A stretch of DNA of 64,000 nucleotides from contig CP136061.1 of the NCBI GenBank assembly GCA_032622095.1, forward strand, positions 117,066,754 to 117,130,753. The letters are read 5' to 3'. This DNA is from Siphonodentalium dalli (Eukaryota > Mollusca > Scaphopoda > Gadilida > Siphonodentaliidae). Below, piece after piece: positions 35,204 to 42,037 of the stretch. Below the pieces are notes generated by a model that did not search any database, was not told the DNA's origin, and saw only the letters and a list, made by a program, of their open reading frames with translations. A program made the position numbers and the translations under genes. How positions within the stretch are numbered: the first letter of the stretch is position 1; each line of letters opens with the position of its first letter.

Positions 35204-37016
35204 ATGAAGAAAATGGTCGCTGTTCCCTTCAAAATGTTGGATGACATTAAAAAATGGAGAGTGAGTCTAACTAATTCGAAATTACCACCTAATCCTGAAA
35301 TTACGAATATTTCAAAACTAAGCAGAGAATTGAATTCAGTTTCTGATCAAAATTTGTCAGAATCTGAGAAGGTTCAATTATATGGTACAACTTTACACAA
35401 ATTGAAAACTTCTCAAAAATCAGTTAGAGCTATTTCAACCCCGAAAACAGAACAACCATTTAATCATCATCATAGGGATGTGATAGAAAGTATTCCGTTA
35501 AAGATGAGAAAAAAAGCTGAACAACTTTTACAACTGATTTCAAAACATCCACAAATGAAGTTTGATGAACATGGACAATTAAAATATGGTGAGAAAGTTA
35601 TTAGAGGATCAAATATTGTTGATCTCCTCAATGATATTGTACGACAAAGAAAAGGTTTCGAACCAACAGGTTGGCAAACCTTTTCACAAGGATTGAGCGA
35701 GCTTAATGTACCTCAAGATTTTGTAGGGAATAGAAACCGCTGGCTTTGGATTAAAAAACATTTGAAAGATGATTCAGATGATGATTTTGAAACTCCGGTA
35801 CAAAGCATAACACCAAAACGATTTGATTCTCAACGATTCACACCTATGAAAGGTATAAAAGCAAGACATTCAAAAACTAAAATAGCAGATAGGTTGACAC
35901 CAAAGGGTATTAAAACAGAAAAAAACACAATGGGATCCATACTAGATGAGCAGTTATCTAAAATGTTCTATAATCCGAAGAAAGTTGGAAGTTATGGCGG
36001 TGTAAAGAAGCTTTTTGATGAAGCGAAAAAGCAAAATAAAAAAATTAAACTCATAGATGTGAAGAAATGGTTGCAAGGTCAGTCGACATATACTTTACAC
36101 AAACCAATAATTCGAAAATTCCAACGTAGAAAGACTATTGTGGCTGGGATTGATATTCAATGGCAGGCAGATTTAGCTGATCTTCAGAATTTGAAAAAAC
36201 ATAATGATAATTACAGATATCTGTTGTGTGTGATAGACGTTTTTTTCAAAATTTGCGTGGGTAGTGCCAATCCACGATAAATCTGGACAAACTTTGATCG
36301 AATCATTCAGGAAAATTTTGAAATCTTCAAAACGTAAACCAAAATCGTTTCAAGCTGATAAAGGTTCTGAATTCAAAAATGAAAAGTTTTTGAAATTTCT
36401 GCGATCAGAAAACATTCATTTCTTCACAACTGAGAATCCAGAGACTAAGGCAAGTATTGTCGAACGATTTCAAAGAACTTTAAAAACTCGTATGTGGAAG
36501 TATTTCACACACAATAAAACTTCAAGATATATTGATGTTTTACAGCCCCTAGTCGATTCTTACAACAATAGTTATCACCGCAGCATAAAATCGAAACCGT
36601 CGGCAGTTACTTTGAAAACTGAAGCTGAAATTTCCAAAAATCTATATGGAACAGGGAATAAAAAAGGAAAATCTACACTGAAAGTGGGTGACTTGGTTCG
36701 TATCAACAAAACCAAAAGAACATTTGAAAAGGGTTATTTACCAAACTGGACTCATGAAATTTTCAAAGTTGATAAAATTTGTAAAACTAATCCAGTAACA
36801 TACAAAGTTTCTGATCTTGATGGTGAAGAGATTGCTGGATCATTCTACAAACATGAAATCCAGCATATAAAAGACAGTAAGGTGTATGAAATAGAATCAG
36901 TTATTGATAAAAGAACGAGAAGAGTGGGTGGTAAAACAGTAAAAGAAATTAAAGTTCATTGGCTTGGATATCCAAAAAAGTTTGACAGTTGGATCCCAGC
37001 TTCTAATTTAGTATAA
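35204..37016 (+). pseudogene. Retroviral-type integrase with chromodomain, fused to an N-terminal Polinton domain; one frameshift
   Basis: Integrase inserts the element's DNA and produces the 6-bp duplication. The rve core has its first Asp in WQADLADL (about 36160-36185), the second in QADKGSEF (about 36352-36375) and the Glu in SIVERFQ (about 36454-36474), the D,D-35-E pattern. A chromodomain, YEIESVIDKR...KVHWLGYPKKFDSWIPASNL, ends the protein (36885-37010). The frame shifts once near 36245 in a run of seven T, between the two Asp residues. Before the core lie about 240 residues (IPLKMRKKAEQLLQLISKHP and later RGSNIVDLLNDIV) that in other Polintons form a separate protein. Here they are in one frame with integrase; an internal ATG at 35930 (MGSILDEQLSKMFYNP) would give a conventional integrase. 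Confidence 0.9.
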
Positions 37017-37029
37017 AACAGAATTTACC

Positions 37030-37200
37030 ATGTTGGAAAATCATTCAGATTCAATTAAGCTCGATGAACCGTCACAATTTAAGTTATGTGGTGAAAAAGT
37101 TGCTAAGAACCAAGTCACCTACTTCACGCAGATAATTATTATTTATATCATAATAATTACATCTATTGTACACATTAGTATCCAGAGCGCAAACAAATAA
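37030..37200 (+). CDS. Single-pass membrane protein of the Polinton, 56 aa
   Basis: A short gene between integrase and the penton-like protein. It starts MLENHSDSIKLDE, has FKLCGEKVAKNQVTYF before a strong hydrophobic segment, IIIIYIIIITSIVHISI (about residues 36-52), and ends with TAA at 37198-37200. The F-x-x-C-G-E-K-V-x-K motif just before a membrane helix is one I associate with a small membrane protein of invertebrate Polintons. The likely orientation is N-terminus outside the bilayer core with one helix. The role in the particle or host membrane is unknown. The frame is intact. Confidence 0.7.
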   Translation: MLENHSDSIKLDEPSQFKLCGEKVAKNQVTYFTQIIIIYIIIITSIVHISIQSANK

Positions 37201-37307
37201 TTGTGGCTTATTCTTCTAAGTAGTTCTCTAGGTTATATTCTACCAACACCTGGACTGAAATTATTGAAAAATACTGAGAAAAAATAAATTCATTCTACAT
37301 AACTCTC
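37201..37307. other. AT-rich intergenic spacer before the capsid genes
   Basis: No gene. AAAAAATAAATTCATTC just before the ATG at 37308 could serve as a TATA-like element for the capsid block or as a poly-A signal for the upstream gene. Confidence 0.3.
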
Positions 37308-38132
37308 ATGAGTGATAGTTCAATGTCACTTTACCCAGCCAACTCACAATGTTGTTTCACAGTGAAATTACCAAAAACCATACCTATTGATAAAGAGCTT
37401 TGGGAAGTTGCAATGGTTGAACTAATTGTACCATCAGAAACATACAACATGATTGAAGATGCCTGCAAAATAAAAATAAAAACTTCTGTTCCAAGAATTT
37501 TACAATATTTGAATAAGATACCAATGAGTGATGTAGTAATTTCAAAACCAGAAAATGGTATAGAATTAAAAATACCAGAAGGAGCATATTCTGGTGGATC
37601 ACATTTGACAGATACAATTCAAGGTGTAATTGATAGTACAGTAAGCAGAATGATTCCAGAACTGGAATTCGAAATCGGATATTCCAAAGCACAACAACGA
37701 GTTAAAATTTCAACCAATAGTTATACCAAAGTAGGTCTTGTACTCCCCAGAGCTCTTTTGGATAAACTTGGTTACAGAACAGAATCAAACACTGTCACAT
37801 TTGCTACTCCTTCGATAACATTTCCATATGGAGTTGATTTAAATGCGGAGCATAATCAATTGTTTGTTTATTCTGACATTGCTGATTATACATTTCTTAG
37901 TGATGTTGAAGCACCGATATTACGAGTGACATCATTCGAGAGTAAAAGAATACATGATGGTAAACATATTAGGCATGAATTCAAAAACTTACATTATGTA
38001 CCAGTATCAAAGTCTAGCTTTGATACCATAAATGTATATATAACTGGTGATACTGGGAAACCAATTCAGTTTATTGGTGGAAAGTCTATGGTAAAGTTGC
38101 AATTCCGACGCCGAAGTAATTTGTATTTATGA
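37308..38132 (+). CDS. Penton-like minor capsid protein (single jelly roll), 274 aa
   Basis: Vertex protein of the Polinton capsid. The N-terminus, SLYPANSQCCFTVKLPKTIPI then LWEVAMVELIVPS, has the form of the family: a short Asn/Pro segment, an F-x-V-x-L-P strand and a W-E-V-A strand. The C-terminal half has LFVYSDIAD (about residues 186-194), an LRV strand, YVPV, and a closing IQFIGGKSMVKLQFRRR, again as in penton-type minor capsid proteins. The frame is intact over a typical length. The stop TGA overlaps the ATG of the next gene (ATGA at 38129-38132), so the two are probably expressed together. Assignment rests on motif pattern and position before the major capsid gene. Confidence 0.8.
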   Translation: MSDSSMSLYPANSQCCFTVKLPKTIPIDKELWEVAMVELIVPSETYNMIEDACKIKIKTSVPRILQYLNKIPMSDVVISKPENGIELKIPEGAYSGGSHLTDTIQGVIDSTVSRMIPELEFEIGYSKAQQRVKISTNSYTKVGLVLPRALLDKLGYRTESNTVTFATPSITFPYGVDLNAEHNQLFVYSDIADYTFLSDVEAPILRVTSFESKRIHDGKHIRHEFKNLHYVPVSKSSFDTINVYITGDTGKPIQFIGGKSMVKLQFRRRSNLYL

Positions 38133-38509
38133 TGATTCCCGTGTATAGAGGCGTATCTAGACAGTATGGAAATGGAATTGGTTCACTATTCAAATCTGCA
38201 ATGAGAACAGTAATACCGTTTCTAAAACATATTGGTCAGATTGCTAAACAACAAGTATTCAAGCATGGACTTGCTGCAGTCGAAGATATCATTCATCATG
38301 GTAAAAGTCCAAAAGAAGTATTTTTCAAACAAGGTAAAGAAGCATTGAAATCTTTTGGAAGGGAAACAATAAAGAAAATATCAACACCAAATGGCATAAA
38401 TAGATCATCGCGACCTTTGAAAAATCATTCTTCTCGCAAACGAGTTAGAAGTAAGTCCATTAAAACGCCTGTAAAGAAATCAAAACGATCTCTCGATATA
38501 TTTGATTAA
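38129..38509 (+). CDS. Small basic virion-type protein (pVI/pX-like position), 126 aa
   Basis: Lies between the penton-like and major capsid genes, overlapping the former by four bases and ending two bases before the ATG of the latter. It opens with MMIPVYRGVSRQYGNGIGSLF, followed by an amphipathic helical segment with VIPFLKHIGQIAKQQVFKHG and a second with AAVEDIIHHGKSPKEVFFKQG. The last 45 residues are very basic and Ser-rich (SSRKRVRSKSIKTPVKKSKR). In other Polintons this position is held by a small protein compared with adenovirus core or membrane-lytic proteins. That comparison is by position and composition only. The frame is intact. Confidence 0.7.
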   Translation: MMIPVYRGVSRQYGNGIGSLFKSAMRTVIPFLKHIGQIAKQQVFKHGLAAVEDIIHHGKSPKEVFFKQGKEALKSFGRETIKKISTPNGINRSSRPLKNHSSRKRVRSKSIKTPVKKSKRSLDIFD

Positions 38510-38511
38510 TC

Positions 38512-39774
38512 ATGATGATGCAAAATGGATCATGCGAATGCAGCAAGTCCGAGTTAGATGCTTCTGATGTTCCACCAACAATGACAACGATGTTGGAATC
38601 ACAATGGATAGAACATCACCCGATAGAATTTGTAATTCCGCCTCAAACTGAAAAATGGACAGATGTAAATCAATCATATTTGTACCTGAAATTCAAAATC
38701 ACAAAAGCAGATGGAACAAAGTGTGTTGATGGTACTGATGAAATTGCGCCTATTAACAACTTTTGCCATAGCATGTTCAGTAGTATCGATATTTACCTAA
38801 ATAACAAACTTGTAACGGCAAACGGAGATACCTATCCTTATCGAGCCTACATGGAAAATCTCTTGGCTTATTCTGGTGAATGTGAAGAAAATCAACTTGC
38901 CGCACTAGAAATGTGGTACCCCGGCACCGCTAAGCAGTTCACCGAAAACACTAAAGCTGGTGGTAATGATGCATTGAAATCTCGCCAAGCAATCATAGCA
39001 GGTAGTAAAACGGTAGAATTGTGTGGTCGTTTACACACCGATATATTTATACAAGAGAAATACTTACCAAATGGAATTGAGATAAGAATTCGTCTCAATA
39101 GAGCGAATCCAAAATTCTCTTTAATTGGTCAGGCCAACGGAAAAATAGTATTTGAAACGGCAGTTTTCAATGTTCGTACAATTACGCTGATGCCAGTAGT
39201 AGCAAATAACTTGAACCAAACAATAATACAGAAAAATATGAAAATACCGATTAGAAGAGTTGAAGTAAAAACATTCACTATTGGTGCAGGGCTTAGATCA
39301 AAAATTGAAGATCACCTTTTTCAAGGACAATTGCCAAAGAGACTTTTCATAGGCTTGGTATCAAACAAAGATATGAATGGCGATATTTAAACGAACCCAT
39401 TTCATTTCCAACACTTCAATCTGAGAAAACTTGAAGTTAGTCAGGACGGACATACCATCCATAACCGACCATTTGAACCAAACTTTGAATCAGAACAATG
39501 CCTAAGATCTTATTTATCACTGTATCAGTCTTCGGGTATGTTTGGACAAAACAAATCCTTTGGTTTGAATCTCGAAAAATACATGAATGGTTATTGTTTC
39601 TGGGGTTACGACCTCACACCTGACCAAGGAGCAGAGGAAGGACATTTGCATCCTATAAAAACCGGTAACATACGGTTAGAGCTTCAGTTTGCTGCAGCTC
39701 TAGCTTCAGTGATCAACGTGATAGTCTATGCTGAGTTCGATAATCAAGTTGAAATCAACAGTTGCGAGAAATAA
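38512..39774 (+). pseudogene. Major capsid protein (double jelly roll) with one in-frame stop
   Basis: The main capsomer subunit. Sequence from MMMQNGSCECSKSELD continues through IEFVIPPQTEKWTDVNQSYL, LYLKFKITKADG and FSSIDIYLNNKLV, the first-barrel pattern of Polinton major capsid proteins, and later LFIGLVSNKD. A TAA at 39388-39390 interrupts it; the same frame continues in family style, with NPFHFQHFNL, then SGMFGQNKSF and a final FDNQVEINSCEK, to the stop at 39772-39774. The whole is 420 codons. Because there is only one stop and no frameshift, the damage is recent or a sequencing/assembly error. The gene sits between the small basic protein and the Cys-motif gene, as is usual. Confidence 0.85.
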
Positions 39775-39792
39775 TAACAGATTATTAAAAAC

Positions 39793-40248
39793 ATGGATGG
39801 ATTGCATTTGGAGGAAAAATTGAGACAGGAAGTTGGAGGACTCGATTTCATTCCATATGTTTCTATCCTTGACAAAGTTCGGAAAACTTTCGAGAAATAT
39901 TTCGTTCATGAAATACAAAATCAAATTTCAAAAGAAGTGACACTCAATTGTGAAGGATGTAAAATAGATCATCCAAGTCAGACACGACATTTACTTTGTC
40001 TTTGGACACCACCTATACAATGGGTAGATATGTTCATTGATATAGCACTACTTAAATTGAACATCTACCGAGTTATGGAACAATGGTATCCAGAAATAGA
40101 ATCATTTACACCACAAGAGAAATTTGAGGCATTCAAACTTTGGAAAGATATAAAGGAAGTTGTTCATGCAAACTGTATCCAATTTAATTCGGTTTTTGTT
40201 GACTTGTGGTGTGAAAAAGTAAAAAAAAACTACGAAGATGAACACTAG
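39793..40248 (+). CDS. Polinton protein with Cys/His motif CEGCKIDHPSQ, 151 aa
   Basis: Function unknown. The core (about residues 53-70) reads NCEGCKIDHPSQTRHLLC: two Cys, two His and a third Cys at spacing suited to one zinc ion. I have met the C-x-G-C-x3-H-P-S-Q form in uncharacterised Polinton-encoded proteins. The rest is helical and rich in Trp and Phe (LWTPPIQWVDMF, EAFKLWKDIK), with no membrane segment. It starts 18 bp after the major capsid gene and overlaps the protease gene by 11 bp (ATG at 40238), suggesting coordinated expression with it. The frame is intact. Confidence 0.7.
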   Translation: MDGLHLEEKLRQEVGGLDFIPYVSILDKVRKTFEKYFVHEIQNQISKEVTLNCEGCKIDHPSQTRHLLCLWTPPIQWVDMFIDIALLKLNIYRVMEQWYPEIESFTPQEKFEAFKLWKDIKEVVHANCIQFNSVFVDLWCEKVKKNYEDEH

Positions 40249-40768
40249 CGAACTTCAGCATATACTAGACAAATCATCCTACCTCTGTTCATTGTATGGT
40301 GTGGTGTGTGCAAAAGATCAGTTACCACACGAGAAACCTCATCATGTAAAAGCATACATAGTAAATACACATACGTCAGAAAAGCCAGGAGAACACTGGG
40401 TTGCAATATTCTTCAATGGGAACATTGCAACATATTTCGATTCGTTTGGGATACCAGTTATTGATAAATATATCAAATCATTTATTCAAAGAAATTCGAT
40501 CGAATGTAAAATAAACGTTGGACGGTTTCAACATCACGGTACAAACGTATGTGGTATCTACTGTATATTTGCTTTACATTTCTTGAAAAGCGGATATGGT
40601 ATAAAAGTATTAGTTGAAATGAATTTTGATGGTGATTACTTCAAAAATGATAGAACAGTATTTGATTGGTTTCATAGAAACTATGAGCCCTTACGAAAAG
40701 AATCAGAAACATTACCCAAAACATGTATTTCACAAACTTGTAAGACTTACTGTGAATTTCAGTGTTGA
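40238..40768 (+). CDS. Adenain-like (C5/ULP-type) cysteine protease, 176 aa
   Basis: Maturation protease that would cleave capsid precursors. The catalytic residues are in order: His in GEHWVAIFF (about residue 52), Asp in YFDSFG (about 68), a Gln in GRFQHHGTNVCG for the oxyanion hole, and the nucleophile Cys in NVCGIYC (about 107). Length is close to that of adenovirus and Polinton proteases. The frame is intact and the start overlaps the end of the preceding gene by 11 bp. The C-terminal 25 residues are unusual in having five Cys (KTCISQTCKTYCEFQC), which may form disulfides or bind a metal; I do not recall this from the family. Confidence 0.88.
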   Translation: MNTSELQHILDKSSYLCSLYGVVCAKDQLPHEKPHHVKAYIVNTHTSEKPGEHWVAIFFNGNIATYFDSFGIPVIDKYIKSFIQRNSIECKINVGRFQHHGTNVCGIYCIFALHFLKSGYGIKVLVEMNFDGDYFKNDRTVFDWFHRNYEPLRKESETLPKTCISQTCKTYCEFQC

Positions 40769-40948
40769 TAAAATGTGTTCATTACCAATTGTTTAAACAT
40801 GTTAAAATCATAATCATTTTGTAAATATGTTGATTGTTAATGATGAAATGAGTTACCAAATGTAAATTATGTTCATTGCATTACCAATTATTGATTGTAA
40901 ATATGATAATTTCATGATCAGTTGTAAATATGTTGATTCTTAATTCAA

Positions 40949-40954
40949 AATAAA
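40949..40954 (+). terminator. Polyadenylation signal AATAAA after the protease gene
   Basis: AATAAA lies 180 bp after the stop of the protease gene, within an AT-rich stretch that repeats TGTAAATATGTTGATT and TTACCAATTATTGATTG-like words (40770-40945). It is the natural 3' end for the capsid-protease transcript. Confidence 0.5.
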
Positions 40955-41081
40955 AGTTATGTTATTGAAAAACAGTGTCTGTTTTTAATGATCGTCTTCG
41001 GTAATGTCGATGAAGATCTTAATTCACCAAAAAGAAACACATTTGAAATGACTTTCGGGAAATTTGGTAGAAAAAACACAA

Positions 41082-41111
41082 TGACGTCACGTCCGCGCGT
41101 TTTACATATAA
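41082..41111 (+). promoter_or_regulatory. CRE palindrome and TATA-like box upstream of the 41146 gene
   Basis: TGACGTCA (41082-41089) is followed by CATATAA (41105-41111), 35 bp before the ATG at 41146. This is a compact core promoter arrangement. The GC-richer sequence around it (CGTCCGCGCG) differs from the AT-rich spacer upstream. Confidence 0.5.
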
Positions 41112-41145
41112 CAAAACCCCCATTATCTCATATCATTTTCTCACA

Positions 41146-41583
41146 ATGGAATACGCTGCTACTGATCTTGGATCTTATGTCAGAGCCATCCGTGTATCGG
41201 CCCCGAGACACATCGCGGTGTGGGAGACCCTTTCCTGGGCAGTGTATGGTACAGGTGAACAGTTCTTTGAACTATTCACTTTTGTCAATGCAACTTGGGC
41301 TCGCAATCCTACACTGTTCAGTGGACAAAAGACAGAGTACATCGAATGGCTTGGGACAACAGGCGTCTTGCTTACGGTGGAGGCAACTCTTCTGCAGAGA
41401 AAGCTCGTGTTTTGGAGACAGAAGAAGGATCCGGAGTACAGATTAGACGTACCTCCATTGAAGGGTGTGAGTATACCGCAAGGTATATTTCCACCTCTCA
41501 TCGAGGGTTCGCTTGTGTTTCGGGAGTTGGATCAAGAGGATGGATTTGAGTTCCTAAAGACCCCTTATCCACTTTTCTTGTGA
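41146..41583 (+). CDS. Orphan Polinton gene, 145 aa, GC-rich, followed by a histone-type stem-loop
   Basis: I recognise no family. The protein starts MEYAATDLGSYVRAIRVSAP and is a mix of aromatic and hydrophobic residues: HIAVWETLSWAVYGTGEQFF, then YIEWLGTTGVLLTVEATLLQ. It has a basic patch (RKLVFWRQKK) and a Pro-rich acidic end. There is no signal peptide and no Cys. Its composition (near half G+C, as judged by eye) contrasts with the strongly AT-rich structural genes, which suggests separate ancestry, possibly from a host or another virus. It has its own promoter-like region and a histone-type 3' end 13 nt after the stop. This is a candidate accessory protein that acts on the host cell, perhaps made in S phase; that is inference. 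The frame is intact. Confidence 0.7.
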   Translation: MEYAATDLGSYVRAIRVSAPRHIAVWETLSWAVYGTGEQFFELFTFVNATWARNPTLFSGQKTEYIEWLGTTGVLLTVEATLLQRKLVFWRQKKDPEYRLDVPPLKGVSIPQGIFPPLIEGSLVFRELDQEDGFEFLKTPYPLFL

Positions 41584-41596
41584 TCTAACGTAAAAC

Positions 41597-41612
41597 GGCC
41601 CTTTTCAGGGCC
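41597..41612 (+). terminator. Histone-mRNA-type 3' stem-loop
   Basis: GGCCCTTTTCAGGGCC: a 6-bp stem with a four-base TTTC loop, followed by ACCC and then A. This matches the metazoan replication-dependent histone consensus (GGYYCT-loop-ARRRCC with a trailing ACCCA) in stem, loop and flank. In histone mRNAs the loop is bound by SLBP and the 3' end is made by U7-guided cleavage without polyadenylation. It lies 13 nt after the stop of the 41146 gene. No AATAAA is visible between the stop and the loop. Confidence 0.85.
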
Positions 41613-41664
41613 ACCCAAAACCTGCTATCAGATGACTCTTACATGCACATTTTACAACGCTATC

Positions 41665-41686
41665 GTCTTCGAATTTATTCGAAGAC
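41665..41686. repeat. 9-bp-stem hairpin GTCTTCGAA/TTCGAAGAC
   Basis: A perfect stem with a four-base loop (TTTA), 52 nt after the histone-type stem-loop. It may be part of the 3' processing region or of the structured right end; neither is shown. Confidence 0.7.
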
Positions 41687-41720
41687 TTTCGCTTTTGTTA
41701 AATATGCACTGGTAAAGTAA

Positions 41721-41851
41721 CACAATTTACCAACACATCTATTTTTTCTCGGTATTATTCTAAGTTCAGTTAGTCCAGCGAAGGGGAGCGCCCTTCGCTT
41801 ACCACACTGACATTAGAATCCGAGAAAAAATCGATACATTGGTAAATTGTG
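41721..41851. other. 131-nt complex foldback near the right end (candidate structured RNA or origin)
   Basis: Nested complementarity: outer CACAATTTACCAA with TTGGTAAATTGTG; next ATTTTTTCTCGG with CCGAGAAAAAAT; then ATTCTAA with TTAGAAT; and at the tip AGCGAAGGG (41777-41785) with CCCTTCGCT (41791-41799) around a 5-nt loop. The pairs lie in order along one axis, so both strands could form one long bulged stem. No coding frame covers it. Confidence 0.7.
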
Positions 41852-41928
41852 CTCTTTTCTGTCAAAAAATCCCTTCGAAGCGCTCACCTTACTAATTGGA
41901 ATCTAACACAACCTCTAGACCGATCCTG

Positions 41929-42031
41929 GGCTGTCACTCTGGCCCACCCCCCTCGCTCGATGTCACTCTGGCCCATGGGCCAGAGTGACATCGAGCGAGG
42001 GGGGTGGGCCAGAGTGACAGCCAATACTACT
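41929..42031. repeat. Right terminal inverted repeat: 94-bp perfect palindrome plus 9-bp tip
   Basis: Positions 41929-41975 are exactly the reverse complement of 41976-42022 (47-bp arms, centre CCCATGGG). Only nine bases, AATACTACT, lie between the palindrome and the element's end. A single strand of this end would fold into a long GC-rich hairpin. Self-complementary ends of this form are known in hairpin-replicating DNA viruses, and are unusual for a Polinton. Confidence 0.92.
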
Positions 42032-42037
42032 AATGAT

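Larger units (their letters stand above)
31624..42031 (+). mobile_element. Compact Polinton/Maverick-type element without a visible DNA polymerase
   Basis: A 10,408-bp element beginning AGTAGTATTGG and ending CCAATACTACT with a 6-bp target duplication. It has the morphogenesis set known for Polintons (integrase, packaging ATPase, adenain-like protease, double-jelly-roll major capsid protein, penton-like minor capsid protein) plus smaller genes in the order listed below. Most genes are on the plus strand; one is on the minus strand near the left end. Polintons are usually 15-20 kb and carry a protein-primed DNA polymerase B; no such frame, nor any helicase or Rep-like frame, exists here on either strand. 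Five genes contain one frameshift or stop each, so this copy is probably not functional. Confidence 0.93.

Noticed and set aside
37384-37692. Minus-strand open frame of 102 codons opposite the penton-like gene
   Set aside because: It lies entirely within the intact plus-strand frame, and its Leu/Tyr-rich translation is what AT-rich antisense gives.
41175-41549. Alternative frames over the 41146 gene (84 codons plus, 108 codons minus)
   Set aside because: They lie within the 145-codon frame, which alone is placed correctly between the promoter-like sites and the histone-type loop. The overlap could be real but has no support.
41146-41612. The gene next to the histone-type stem-loop being a histone
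   Set aside because: The translation has none of the composition or motifs of core or linker histones (it is neither Lys/Arg-rich nor of histone-fold pattern); only the 3' signal is histone-like.
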